DNA of 64,000 nt from Baylisascaris procyonis (taxonomy: Eukaryota; Nematoda; Chromadorea; Rhabditida; Ascarididae), in NCBI GenBank assembly GCA_037389465.1, contig JAZARR010000214.1:3162001-3226000 (forward strand). Direction: 5' to 3'. The position numbers were made by a program, and so were the translations under genes. Below are positions 47,595 through 60,755 of the stretch, piece by piece (position 1 is the stretch's first letter; each line of letters begins with the position of its first letter). Under the pieces are notes generated by a model. The model saw only the letters and a program-made list of their open reading frames with translations, was not told the DNA's origin and made no database searches.

Positions 47595-50173
47595 CTGATA
47601 AACAAAATAAGTGAACTCACCGGATTGCATATTGCATATTGCATTAGTGCACAATTTGCTTATTGCGCATATTGCATAAACGAAGCAAAGTAAGTGAAAG
47701 TTTTCGTTAATATACCGTCACCCTCTTTCCTCTGCCTCTCTCAATCCTAATATAGATAGATAATATGAAAATACTTCATGCAAATTTTGTCGTCAAATAT
47801 AATTTTGATTTGACTATCAAAAATGACAAATCCATCCGTTTCATTTGATGTGAACAATTTGCACCAGACTTTCCCTCCAGATTATTTATACACAAGCTAT
47901 AACCAATGAAAACAAAATTGTATATCCCTGCTCAAAGAGTTCTACTTTTGTGGGATTGTTACTATGGAATCTTCTCATTCAGCAGGTGCAAAGGTTTTTA
48001 CCCATCAGCCCGCCGCCTATGATTGACGTTCGCTCAAAAGAAACCGATGAGCACGTTCCTGCAACAATTGCTGCCCTAACACTTGTCTTCTTATAACTTT
48101 ATCATTTCCGTTAAAAAGGATACTGGAACGAAACTATTCAATTCTGATTACTTCTACAGTGCAGAATTTGAAAATCATAGTGTAAAATATGTCGATACCG
48201 GGTGGAAAATGTACTGGCATTCACATATCACAGGTTCTTTGAGGATCTTTGAATTTTATCGAATATTGATAAAACATTTTGATTGTGAATAAAGTGGAGT
48301 TAGTCGATGCTCCCAAGATTGAGAAATTTCACGCAGATTGCTTAGTGATCGCCTCTCTCATTAATCGATGAAAATAATCGACTTGATCATCTAGCGAATA
48401 CGAGTTTGATCATCGGGATCTCACATCAATATTGCGAAAATAATGTTGAATGCGCCTAAGTGCCTCGGTTTCATATATTTCAAATCTGATATTGCTAATC
48501 TATCGATGCTTGAAGAAGTTCATAAATTCATTGAGAAGAATTGAATTATAATGGAATTTAATTTTTTCCACATCAAAACGGCAAGTGCATCGGCCAAGTG
48601 TCATCTCAGATTTTGAATTATATTGAATTATAATGGAATCAAAGCCGCAAGTGTCATCTGCACTTGCCTCAGGCCGAGCAAGACTCCTAACGAATCGCGA
48701 TATTCATTTCAGTTTTGAAAGCTGAGTTTCTTTTTGAAACAATAAAATTGAATGCATCTACAATCTCGAAACAAAGAACTCCGATCACTAAACATTAAAT
48801 CCGCCGCATAATTTTCCTTCTATCTGTCCAGTTTCCGCCGAAATTTGATGCAGAGAAAAGGAGTAATTTTCTGCTTATTTAAACATAGATCTATACTTTC
48901 TTAAAATCTCGCAAGAATTTTTCTTTGCTTTCAAAATATTGATTTTTTGCAAGCTGTCAGGAATTAAAATATTCACTTGATTGACGACGAGAATGTCGCC
49001 TCAAATTTTCAATAAAAATTCATCTGTCATTAGGCTTGTTGGGACTTCTGCAATATCGCTATTCAGTGGATCACGAAAAGTTCCAACTGGAACATGAGAA
49101 GGGCATTCCAGAGAAAATTCTCGATACGTTTTTTGCATAGAGTATCAAGCTGAGCAGAATGATCATATGTTCTCCTCCATAGCACAAAAAGACTTGAAAT
49201 TTAAATAAGTTAAGAAAAATAGCATTTTATGAGGAATAAAGAAAGACTGTTCACTCTAACACATAGGCAGAGAAAGCCTCTGACAATTTGAACCCTACAA
49301 TTTTTAAGCTCAAGCAATTCGAGCGTAGTTCGAGTAACTCATTATTAACAATTTGAGATTCTGACATTGCATTGTGATTTCTTTGATGCTAAGATTTCGA
49401 ATTTAGCACATTCCTTTGATCTGTTTCAAATAGAAAAAGTGTCCAACGTTATCCAGCACTTTTTATATCCATTAAAACACGTATTACGTCAACTTATTAG
49501 AAACGCATTGTAGAAAAATAAAAATAAGGCTTACATTCAGCATCTTGCCTATCCGTTCTAATTTCTCCCTTTGGCGTGAATTTTCATAGTCACGACGTTC
49601 TTCCCTGTCGGCTTCGTCTTCTTCATTCAACGCTTCGTTGACAATTTCAGTTAGATTCCGCTGAACGATTGGCACCCATTCGATGTGTGGTGATGCCTCA
49701 TCTGTAAAAACTTCGCCGATGTATTTCCTGGTTTTTTCCTCTTTTCACATTCCTCTTGCTGCAGAAATCGCACAGCAATGTCTTGTCAGTCATATTTTGC
49801 CCATCGTCAATTAGCGCAAATTAGGCTCTTTAACTGAGCTTTTTTTTGCTTCTGTGGAGAGCAAGGAAGTGAGTGAATCTGCCAAATGCAATGCAAACGA
49901 TTTGTAGCTTTGCAATTCTGCGCATTAGACTAATCAATCTCCATACAATACCAACAAATAATAATGACGAATAACCAAACTCATATTCGAATGATCGAAA
50001 ACAAATTTCATTGTGCTCCTGCAAACTTTCATTTGCCAAGGACATTATAGCCATGTCCTGTCTGTGTGTGTACATGTGTCTATCTGTCTGATATTTTCAA
50101 CTAGTGAACTATTGGTGCTGATGGAAGAATTTGTTCCATAGTCCCTTCCATGCCCACCTTGGAGAGAGGCCAT
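47406..50173 (-). CDS. Small coiled-coil protein, possible tail anchor
   Basis: Three exons in phase: 50158-50173 (ATG, 16 nt, donor CCAAG|GTGGGC), 49535-49701 (acceptor gtttttacag, donor CTGAAT|GTAAGC) and 47406-47594 (acceptor ttgtttatcag, to TGA). 123 aa. The start MASLQ leads into an acidic/basic helix with EALNEEDEADREERRDYENS, then LSELLQTSYQNMAKDAAKGS, then a hydrophobic tail (IPLFSAYALFSLTTFLLC) followed by DLMKRL. If the tail is coding, this would be a cytosolic coiled-coil protein held in a membrane by its C-terminus. If an unseen donor lies before the tail, the gene continues further. Family not recognised. No canonical poly(A) signal seen nearby. Confidence 0.5.
49535..49701 (-). 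CDS. Coiled-coil exon 2
   Basis: 167 nt, phase 1 to 0, with strong acceptor and donor. Contains HIEWVPIVQRNLTEIVNEAL. Best-supported exon of this gene. Confidence 0.65.
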
Positions 50174-53100
50174 TGTTGGCTTGCTAATTCTCAGGCGAGT
50201 TTCAAAGATAACTATGATAAACGCTACATAGTGGTCCTTTTTAGCAACCTCGAATTCTTCGTCATGAATGCTGTGGGATGAAACTCGACCGGTTTGCAAA
50301 ATGCATGTAATTTTTAATGCTCGTTTAAGTAATCGAGAGTTCTTTCAGCGTTTATGCGTCAAACTGGAAATCGATATAGAAGTCCAAACTGCACTGTGCA
50401 TTATAACTTAAACATTTTGGAAGTGTAGTTCCAATTTCGGACTTCTTTATTCTCGAAGCTTAAACATCAAAGACACAGGCACAGCTTCAAGCAATTACAA
50501 GCTTTGCAGGCGCGCACACCTATAGCAGCACATGAATGGGAAAATACTCTTCCAAACGTTTACATTTTCTAAACGCTTGGGGTGGTGTTACATTTGTGCG
50601 TACACGTTTATGTGCCTGTTCGATGATTCAACATGATCCACCAAAAGTGTCCTCCTCAAGGAAGCCTTGCACGCAAATCACTCATAAATTTAGTACCACG
50701 GAGTCCCTGCGCACGAACAATCACTTGCTCTGCGAGAGATTTTCTGGAGGCAAGCATCTCCCCATGGGATACCCCTATGCCCCTTGGGTTCCTTCATTTC
50801 TGTGAAAGATGTTAGTAGAGCAGATTTTGCCTTCATAAACTGAAGAAAATTTTCCATCGAGTCACAGAACATGAAAAAATTGCGTGAGGCACTGCGTTGC
50901 AAAGAAAAACGCTGAAGGGAAACTTGGTGCAAAGGTGTCGTCAGAGAAAGAACAGTTTACGGCGAAAGACGATATCGGGACATAATGGACAGTGTTAAAA
51001 TGCATAACGAAAACCGAAACACGTTGTGACTAGACGAGCTTAACATCGATATTTTATAGCGACGTTCATCTGCATGCTATCGAAGAAGCACCTTGTTGTT
51101 TCTCTGATAACAGCTATGTGCCACATTTCCCTTACGGCTCAATTAGCATGCTTTCGATATAATTAAGAGTTAAACATTGGAACTGAAGAAAACTAGATCG
51201 TTCCAGAATTGTAATAATTTTTAGCCGCATTATTTAATGAAAAGAAGGCTCAGTGTAAATGCAACCCGCCATATACAAAGATTCTATATGTTTACGCCTG
51301 CAACAAACGCGCCACATTACAGCCCTGTATGAGAACTGTTCTGCGCGTCGAAATTCTTTCAACTATATGTTTACGCACGAATTTATAGAGCAACTGAGCC
51401 GGAAATTCCATATTTTGGGTATGGCTTTCGCAAAAAGCAGCCAATAGATGTTGACCTAATCGAAGTCATAAATGGAATCACTGAATAGCAAAACGATGTG
51501 CTGCACTGCTTCCAAGCTCATATAAAAAGAAAGCAGGTCTTGGATGAAGAAAACACCCCTAGCCTAATAATAAGGTCTGTGACACGGCGCAAAATAGAAA
51601 CATGTGTAAAACGCTCGGTGCGCCCGAAGAAAATCCTACCGCTTTCGGGCTCTACAATGTGCTGTCATCCCCCCCTCCCCTCCCTCACAGTTCGTATTTC
51701 TGCCGGAGAAATATTGTATATCCTGGCGATATGCCATCTGCTACCAATTCCAAAAGTTGAGAGCAACAAGCAAAAGTAACAGAAAAAAAACACTTCAAAA
51801 ATTGCTTCTATTGTAGCTTCATGTGAAAACGATACAGCAAAACAGCACGAATAATGAATATGGAAACATTTCCTAAAAAATCAACCGTTTTCTTAACCCA
51901 CCGTCCCCACGGAGATCCATGCGCGGGCGCCCGCTGGGATCATCTTTCTGGAAACTTCTTGTGGGGACGAGGGAACGTTCAGAACGTATGTCGTTCTGAG
52001 CGTGGAAAGCTCTCCCACCCTCCACGAGGGTGAAACAGAGGGCTCCCCTCAACGGCAGAGACATCCGCGGGCCACCGTCTACGAGTGTTCCTTCCGCATA
52101 TTAGCTGCTCTACATCCCACTGGCAGTTTGAAATTAGCAGTCACCAAAGCAAGGGCTTTAAAACTTTGGTAGCTATATTGCACAAACAAAGCGACTTCAA
52201 AGATCAAGTTTCAAGTTGGTGTATTCGAAAAACAAGCGAGCTTTATATTCATCTGAAGTTGCATTAAAATTTCTGCACAATTTCTAATTGCCAAAGTTTC
52301 CATTTTACGCCGATCGATTCATCGAAAAGCGATTCTTTTCTTTCAATTTCGTAGGAATGGTCGGATAAATAAAATATGAAAACGCTGTTGCGTAAATTAT
52401 ATTTTTTCTCCACAATTCATGAAGCCGATGGGCTTGGTAGGTGGAGATACGAAACGCATATTGTGCCAGCCAACTTCCATGGCACTTTTCTCCATTTCTT
52501 ATGCGCTGTCGCAAGTTTGCTTCATAAAATGCACTATAGCAACGCCGCCTCTGTGCAGTTATTTATACCTAGGTGTCTGTTTGTTTGTCGGATAACTTCA
52601 ACGCGAAAACAGCTGGAGTGAGAGGTGCAAAATTGAGGTGATGAGTGAGAGGTGATGGCTACGAAATTTCGAAAGGCGCATTTATGTAAATCGAAAATTT
52701 GCATATACCTTTCATCATGAAAAATTAACATAAATAGTCCGATCTGTTATAGTTTGGAAATATTGTCCTGCATATTTTATTTTATTTTCGCTGGTAACTT
52801 GTGAAATCGGTTTATGAAATTGGATGAATGTAGAATCACGTGTTGCTTGGCGCAATTTTCGATTGGCGGAAAATGGCCAAAGGTGACGAGCTACTATGTA
52901 ATGACTAGGTTGACTATTGATTGCTCTAACCAAATTTGCATATCCGGCTTGCATGTCTATCAGGAATGAATAAATCGAGTGAATACTAATTCGGTATCCA
53001 AATTAGAGGCGAAGAGACGTAGGTGCTTGTGTACGCGAGAGCGGCGTTAATTACATTAGATAGCTTCCCATCGGGAGAAGCCATTTATGAGTATCGCTGT

Positions 53101-53641
53101 CTGTCCTTATATTTCCTGTTGGAAAAAATAATTTTTTCACTTACATATCATTTTCAAATATGCCAACAATTGGGCCATTGGTCTAGTTTGTCTCAGTTGT
53201 GCCAAAATCAATATTAGTATTAAGGGATTTGCAAGTGATCGACGAAACATACAGTGGAAGCTTTGAGATAATATCTTTTTAAAAAATTGCTCTAAATAAA
53301 TGATTATAATCAGCATATTTTTCGGTCTATCGTTGCAGGCACAAACTATTCAAAAAATTCGAGCAAGCACTAAATCTAGTATTTGCCTCTGCGACAGATC
53401 CCCTACATTGCAGATTTTATTGGGGGAACTCGATTAAAAGAATTTTCATCAGCTACGTTCATAATTTATCTATTTGCTTATTATTAAAATAAAAGACAAA
53501 AATTAAGGAAAAGATTATGTAGACAGTCCAATGAAAATGAACAGGTCTAACTTTTTTCAAAGCGTTAATATGTTTTTCTATGTTGAGCACGAGAAGTGTT
53601 GATATCGAGTGAATGGTCGATTTTTGTGTTCATTTCTGAAG
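50174..53641. other. Intergenic; GC-rich hairpin block and weak open stretches
   Basis: Apart from the block at 51892-52080, only short or competing frames occur. One minus frame near 52400-52500 starts MEKSAMEVGWHNMRF and ends after 32 codons; it has no partner exon. Confidence 0.3.
51892..52080. repeat. GC-rich hairpin cluster
   Basis: A sharply GC-rich block in AT-rich DNA. It holds the perfect palindrome cgggcgcccg (51924-51933), a stem tcagaacg/cgttctga (51979-51986, 51992-51999) and a stem caccctc/gagggtg (52016-52022, 52026-52032). ccaccgtc occurs near both ends. The minus strand is open for 63 codons and contains two similar phrases ending in LRG. A structured RNA gene or a dispersed element are both possible. 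Confidence 0.6.
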
Positions 53642-54141
53642 AACAAATTAAACACTCTGTCGTTAGAAGCGTTATTTGGCGGCATAGCAAAGATGCTCAT
53701 TATTCAGCACAATGCTAAGAGGGTCGAAGAGTGCTTTTATCGACAAACAAACTACAGCTGCTCGATGATGGCAGACGATAAACGTCCGATTACAGCGTTC
53801 AGTTCTACACACCACAATGAAGATTTCATTAAGCATACTTCTGGCAAGCGATTAGTCGCATTCTATTCTAATGTCCTATCGAAGATGGATTATGAAATCT
53901 TTGTGGCAACTTTGTGTTATGAGCATTTAAGGGACAAGGTAATAACATTAGGATATGATTTCAGTTGGATAATACGGTATGATTTCAGTTGGATAATACG
54001 GTATGATTTCAGTTGAATACCTATGAATACCGAAAGGGAATCAATTCTTTTCTCTCAGAAATTTTATCATCCAACAATTCACTTATGAGCATTACAATTG
54101 TTAGTTTATGGATGCATTTTTCCAAGCAGCCAATCGTGTGA
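53642..54141 (+). CDS. 3' end of an unrecognised gene
   Basis: Two exons: 53642-53938 (99 codons, acceptor tgttcatttctgaag, donor GACAAG|GTAATA) and 54013-54141 (43 codons including TGA, acceptor tatgatttcag), phase 0. AATAAA follows six bases after the stop. The first peptide contains EALFGGIAKMLIIQHNAKRV and KRLVAFYSNVLSKMDYEIFV; the second contains SFLSEILSSNNSLMSITIVS. Family not recognised; upstream exons were not identified. The 74-nt intron between them is largely a 24-bp tandem repeat. Confidence 0.5.
53954..54016 (+). repeat. 24-bp tandem repeat carrying splice acceptors
   Basis: tatgatttcagttggataat-acgg occurs at 53954-53977 and 53978-54001, with a third partial copy at 54002-54016. 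Each copy has the 3' splice site gatttcag. Only the third gives an open frame into the last exon. Confidence 0.9.
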
Positions 54142-54146
54142 TCTTC

Positions 54147-54152
54147 AATAAA
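54147..54152 (+). terminator. AATAAA polyadenylation signal
   Basis: Canonical signal five bases past the TGA at 54139-54141. Confidence 0.65.
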
Positions 54153-55500
54153 GAACGAAGAATTGTATGAATTTATAACAGCATAAAATGGTATATTTCT
54201 TTGTAAAACGATCTCATTTCTTGCAATAGTTCTATTGAGCCTTTGTGAACTTCTATGTATGAATGTTCATTGACGCAATGTGCCGAATGCTTGATTGTGA
54301 CAAGAACGTGATCCCCTTTTGAGTCTTATTAATGCATTATTTGTCATATGCTGAATCGCGAGTCGGTTGTCAGCATGCGAGTATAAGTGTGGATCGAAAG
54401 GATGTGATTCAAAGACGTTACCACGCCCTAGGTGATGATTTTTTAATGAGCGCCATCGAGAGTCGATCGCTGCCCCTCGCAACATCGACATGCAACTGCG
54501 CACTTAATCACTGCTGAAATCTTCCATTCTTCTTCACTCTCCGCTTCCATCGAAAATCTCGATAAATTAACATGAACAAGAATTAAAGTTTCAGGTTGTT
54601 AGAAACCTCCATGGAAAAATTCAAAGAAAGTGTTCAAAAAATCACCGAAACCCTGGATTTTTCAAGGTTTGAAACGAATAAAGGTTACGCATCGTTAGTC
54701 TGACTATATAATATCAAATCTGTTACAAAATCAGGCTTAGTTCAACGTCCTGGCGATCTATCGGTGAGTTGAAGCGTCAATTTTCAGTGACTCCGCCAAG
54801 CAAAATTTACGCAAAGTTCTGGCGTCTTTAAAAATACCTGCGATTCTTTGCAAGTCGATAGAGTGTTATCAAATACGGTAGATAGGCAACCCTGCAGTAT
54901 GTAAATTATTTCACCACAGGTTGAGCTGTTGTCTCGTTTCAACCAGCCTGTGCATAGACAATCATGCAGGCACATACACACATAAGTATGATGCCATCAC
55001 AAAATGAATCGTCGGTTTTCGGTTTAAAGTGGACCGACTTTGTGGGATGGAATGCTTTCTCTGTATAAGTGAAAAATTAAGCGAGCATTCAATAAGGGAA
55101 ATACCGAAGAAAAAAAACACAGATGAGTTGCAAGCATTGTAGTGCCATCTGCAATAGGCGGTGGCAAAAAATTTTTTCCACAGGTTATTTTTTTCCCAAA
55201 TTGTTTCTAAAGACCAACTTCTGAAGATGTGACGTACTATATCATATCCAAATATACCAATCCCATAAATTTCAATTAATTTCGAAATAGAATTATTGAA
55301 AAGAAGTGCTTTATCGTAGAAGATGGAATGCCTTTTAAAAGTGCGCCACATTAGCGGCGCACTAAAATGAATCATTTTTACAGTCTGCTTCGTTGGAAGG
55401 GAATTTATTCCACAACCGAATACTCAGCGAAAGCGATTTTCATGGTAGAATTTCGGAGAGGCGGCTTATTCGAAGAGATCATTTAGGGTAATAAAGGGAA
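54153..55500. other. Intergenic, unresolved
   Basis: 54267-54517 is open on both strands and less AT-rich, without domain or partner exon. A long AT-rich minus frame at 54962-55375 has no domain. Confidence 0.3.
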
Positions 55501-55501
55501 G

Positions 55502-55507
55502 TTTATT
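55502..55507 (-). terminator. AATAAA polyadenylation signal
   Basis: Canonical minus-strand signal, 30 bp past the stop codon at 55538. Confidence 0.65.
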
Positions 55508-55537
55508 CAATGGAATGCAACGCGAGGAAAGAAGCAA

Positions 55538-55705
55538 TCAAGAAGATCCCTTAGAAGTCAGCTCAATGCACTGCCTATCTTTTTCGACTCGTAGCACCCA
55601 TTCATTGGAAAGCCATTCAGAGTTTTTATTGTTGCAAGAGAAATACTCATCGGCCCATTTGTGAATGCAAAATGTGGCGTGTTCCATGTGCATGTGTACA
55701 TGCAT
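55538..55705 (-). CDS. Terminal exon of an unrecognised gene
   Basis: Open minus frame ending in TGA at 55538 with AATAAA close downstream. The peptide includes HKWADEYFSCNNKNSEWLSN and EWVLRVEKDRQCIELTSKGS. The likely acceptor is ttcttcaatgcaacag just above 55706; ATGs at 55705, 55693 and 55687 are also in frame. Upstream exons not found. Confidence 0.45.
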   Translation of the reverse strand: MHVHMHMEHATFCIHKWADEYFSCNNKNSEWLSNEWVLRVEKDRQCIELTSKGSS

Positions 55706-58700
55706 TCTGTTGCATTGAAGAAACTTTTTGTTTGAGCACAGACGAACACCGCTGTCTTTGTTTCTACTTTTATTCGCTTTGTAAAAATGTATTATTGCTG
55801 AACCACGTTTGTGCCTACGTATATGTGCTTGTTTACCTCCATCTTTGGTTGTTCACTTCATCGTTTTAACAGATGATAGAGGTGCACAATTTGGGGTATG
55901 TTAGTTGCAACGTAGGATGTTTCCCTATGCCATTACTCAATTCCAATAACAAGTTACAAGCGTTTTCCTAATGCTAACAAACTTATGCGTTCCATAGTGG
56001 CATGAATTTCATATTGCAGAGATCGGGTCAAAGGTGGCCGGATAGTTCCAGGTTTTCTATAAGCTACTTTTGGTGGTTTTTGCAGGTGTTACGAGCGGTT
56101 TGAACAAAAAAGCCATTATGCTGGATGTTTTAGTTCCTGTTAACAGATTGTAATGGCAGCAATGATCTCGCCTTCTACAGGAGTTTGCAAGCCAGCTTTT
56201 CTGACAAGGCTTATTAGTCACGAACATTCCCCTGATGTGCCTTTTTTGCTATTATCCTAGCATTAAACCTTAAAAGAATGAAATCAAAAACGTGACGTGC
56301 CATATGGACTATATGTGTATCACGATATCCATCACCATGGATATCAACTCAACATGACATGTGATGCGATATGGAATATTCCTTGGCTCATCGAATGTCC
56401 TACCAGCTAAATGAGTGGCCACTAAGCGAATTTTAATTGCACTACGAATGAATCTGCATAAATACCTTATTCAACAATCATCTGCATCATATATCATCAC
56501 ACATAAACGGCCAACACTTAGATAACATTTTTTGCTGTTGTGACAAAGTTTTTCGCTCAACACAGTGGTCTCATTAGGATAAGTGAACCACTAGCGCACA
56601 TTTCATTCAGTGGGAATAATGCTGGAAGTTATTGCAAAACCCTAATGTGCCCGATCTTCCATGTCTCCTATATGGCGTCCATTCAAGCATGCTCTAGTAT
56701 GCACGATCAGAAAGAACCCTTTGTTGCACTCGACAAGCTCTTATGGCTATCGGCTCCCATCTGCACAGTCGAGCACGAATCTCATTAGGAGCCTTGGCAA
56801 TAACCCCTAATTTGAAATGAGCTTTATACAATGCTATTTTTGCTATTTTTATTAGCAGTACTTTCCAATAATCAATAAACGTTATTAAAAGAATATCAAT
56901 TCGAAACCATTCAATTATCCGTTACTGTGAACGCACTTGCATATTTCTAAGGTACACATGGGAAAGTTCTCAAACATAAAAAATATACTATCCGATAGAT
57001 TAATTGCAATTTAGAACTTTCCTTAAAGGTAATACTCTTAAGCGATGGAATTTTATAGGTTGCCTCATTGCTTGACTGGGATTAACCTGAGAGGATTCCT
57101 CTGCACTTGCACAGCATTTCTGCGAATAATGCCTTCTTTTTTTCAAATTTCTGAGTGACAGAAATTAAAAAAAAAACGAAATATCACGAAGTATATGATA
57201 AATGATCAATCATTTGGCTCATCATGCAAAAGTCTCACAAAAATCAATCCGCATCGAAATAATGAGTGAAGAAAAGAATGATTCAAAGAAAAGAAAATTA
57301 GAGACGAGCCTAATGAATGCTTAAAAACTAATAAAAAGAGTGTAAAAAAAAGAGACATTGTTTTAAAAAACAGTAAATAAACTAGCTACTATGACAAATT
57401 CATCTAAATCACGTGCGGCTATACTTGCTAAGAAGTAATGCGTTCGATTAGGGAACAACTGTCGTTTAGCGTAACAAATGATAGTTGAATATATCAAAGT
57501 GCATAGTGCACAATTGCTTTTCGATGGCGACTCGAAATGAGTCGTGAAAAGCGAGCGAATCGAATCTTCATAAACACTCTCCTTTGTAAACGATAATAAA
57601 GATTTTTTTTTCTCTTGCAATTTTGTACGATCTCTGAAGTCAGAGCATAATTTTATTGAACTGCTATCCGATGTTGCATCAAAAATACTAATTACTAGCA
57701 GTTTATCACTGCAGCATAAAATATTAATTGAGTCATAAAATTCGATTATTTTGATTATAATAATGTGGTAAAAAATGGGAAAATTGATACGGAGATTATA
57801 CAGATATGCAAAACAACAAATATCATGCTTTTCATGACTAAAAAAGAAAAAAAAATCGGCATATGAGGATTTTCTTTGTATCTTTTCACAATTTATTTAA
57901 ATATAAAAAATTATTATGAAGCACAAGTTTTGCATATCGAAGCAAGAAATCTAATATTTGATATTAGTAACAAATGTACTGTGGTAATGCGATATGGTAT
58001 ACAGGATATTATTGGTGAATGATTTGTTGTGCATTGTAATGGTGATTTTCCTATGAAAGAACAAAAAAAAAAGAGAAAAAATTGTCAACATTAGTATAAA
58101 ATGAAGCAAATAATTGCCTCTTCACTACGGAATGGAATTATTGCAGCAATACACTCAAAAGTATGCTCTGAAGGGAAAAACGATTGCGGCATGAAGTGCA
58201 TTCCACTGTGCATTTGCGTCCTTTTAATGCACCGGAAAGTAATGTGCACGCTTTTTTCGAATATTCCACGTTTACTTGTTTTCTGTTAATATGTTGCAAC
58301 TATTTATGAGAGGTGATCGGAAATAAATCCAGAATGATAAATCCGATAAAAATAGAATTTGTAGGGGATCCGCTGAAGATGCTATATTTAGAACGAACGA
58401 AAGCGTGCAACTACCTTGAAGGCTTCATTTGAATTAATATAGGAATCCATTGAGATGTGGGAATGTATGAGCGCTTAAAAAGGGACAAGAAAACAGAAGA
58501 ACACCGACAAAGGTAGAAATCATGGATAAGAAAAACAGAGGAACATTTGTGAAAGTACGACGCATCTATGGTTTATCTATGTTCTCAAGATGTGATAGCG
58601 TTGGAGTGGAAAAGTTCGACTAAAGAGGTGGTAAATCATAAGCTTTTGCGTTCCACTTTCCTGGATCAACTAGTTCAATAAATAGTCAATTCGGGTAATA

Positions 58701-60624
58701 AAACATGCTCAATAATGCAAACACATTTGATTTGAATAGACTGTCCATACAAATTCTCGTCAAATAGTGTTTTTCCATCATTGCGTTTGCGAAATTATAT
58801 CCATACCAAAGTAAAACACCGTTTAGTTTTGCAAAATGCATGCTAATTGCTAGCTGTTTGCAGCTCCAAGTGATTTGATGAGCTGCCTTGGAACTTAGTA
58901 AGGGAATCCTTCTATGTAAACCTTACTCACTGCTTGTGATTGTCCCTCTCATTTTCATATGACTTTTTAATCAGTTACATAAGGTGCCCTATATAATATT
59001 GAAAAATGGTTCACTGAAGCAGAAACACTCTTTGCGCCCCTAATTAAGCTAGAGTAATGAGCTATTCTTCCACTGCCCCACTTTGCTTATTACAACCAAT
59101 TCTCAATAACATAGGGTATATATTCATGAGAAAATGTGAACTATAACGTATATGAATATTGCAATCGCCTATCCAATCCACATCGCTGCTAACTTTGATT
59201 GAGAATAAACGTGCGAAATAAATTTTTTGATCGTGTGAACATCAATAAGGAATTCGTGAAAACATTCCGCAAATATGTCACAAAATCGCGCTAAGAACCA
59301 GTTATGATGGATGCATCATTGCACGTCCATTATTTGAAGTGCGCATAAAAACAACACTGCCTTTCAACAGCTCCAGCCAAAAGCGTTTGACAATTGAATT
59401 GATATTCCTAAAAATAAACAAATCTCAGAGAACAATAAACTCCACCCATTTTGCGTACCTTTCAATGACGCTCGAATATGTTGCATATGAGCGTAAAGGT
59501 ATCATTTTGTGAAAGGCGTTGTAGCAAGGGCACTTTGACACGGAAAGGGCATAACTGGTGCAAGGATGGAGAAGGGAACTGATAAGTTAAACAAGGAACG
59601 AGCTAAACTGAGGAGAAGCTGAATAGGAAGGGAGTTGAAACTTTCTGAAATTTCCCTCTCGTTTGATCGCAAATTTCTCAATAACTTTTCAGATGTAGCA
59701 ATACTCAGTTAAGTTAATGGTGAAACACATTTTCGTGGTATCCTATATGCATAGCTGCACCAATAGAGTGCAATTATTCATTTTATGAGAACGATTGAAT
59801 TTGTAATTCAACATCGAAAATGAGGTGAGAAGTAGTCACTGGATGAATAGTGGTTCCACTTTTAATTATGAGGTGAATACTTTTGAACTGTGTTCATTTC
59901 ATGCAATCGAAGCGCTATTGCATTGTGTGGCATCGCCATTCCGATATGCTCACATGCAACGCTTGCATTAGCGGCAATTACAACAATCGCACTATGCCGA
60001 TTCGATTGCTTTGACGTATTGCTAGCGCATCGATTATGCGCATTATTACAGGGCAATTGCTTAATACTGACCTCACTCTCTTGTCACATCACCGCAAATG
60101 ATGGCCTAACGAAATTCTGGTTCCAAAAATCGGAATCAAGTGGCCTAAAGAAACGCTGCTTCCAAAAATTGAAATCCACGGAATCTTCTGGTGATTCAAA
60201 AACTTTGCAGAATTATGCTATGCTTTGCAGCGCTAACAGGATTTTAAAGTTGAAAAAAAAAACAACGTTTCGATTCATCCCTCTCGCCAAGGCTTCTCCC
60301 ATTTAGACATAACCAGAAAACCTTTTTAGAGGAAAAACGAAGTAGTCTGGCTGATTGAATAACAGGCTAATGCTTTAGCTGGCAATTGCTACTTTAGCAC
60401 ATTCGGTGCTCATCGAAGCCTCATTCGAAGAGGGCTGCAGTCCTATGCTATATTTGTGCTATAGATGAGACCCTTCGTCGCGGCGCTTTCATAACAATTG
60501 AATAGTGAAATTAATTTGCATTCAACTGGATTATTCTTGGATTCATTTGACTAAAGTTGTGGAATGCAATAAATACAGCAAAAGTTAGAAGGATATATAG
60601 CGTACGAATGGCGATAGTCAGCAG
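55706..60624. other. Intergenic or intronic, no supported gene
   Basis: AT-rich. A minus frame at 57363-57620 (86 codons) and dual-strand open DNA at 59862-60306 have no recognisable domain and no fitting neighbours. Confidence 0.3.
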
Positions 60625-60755
60625 TCCGTTGAATCAATCGAGTGCAGTTTTGATGAGATTGCTAATGAATGGCTGCGGTTTGAGTGCCCGTTATTTGATA
60701 ATGAGCGACAGGCGGCAGTTAGAGATATGTTTGCCTCCCATATAGACACTAATTG
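60625..60755 (+). CDS. Exon of unrecognised gene
   Basis: 131 nt, phase 0 to 2. Contains FECPLFDNERQAAVRDMFAS. If the donor is not used the frame stops eight codons later. Confidence 0.5.

Noticed and set aside
54962..55375. 137-codon minus frame
   Set aside because: AT-rich, no domain, no splice partner; probably chance.
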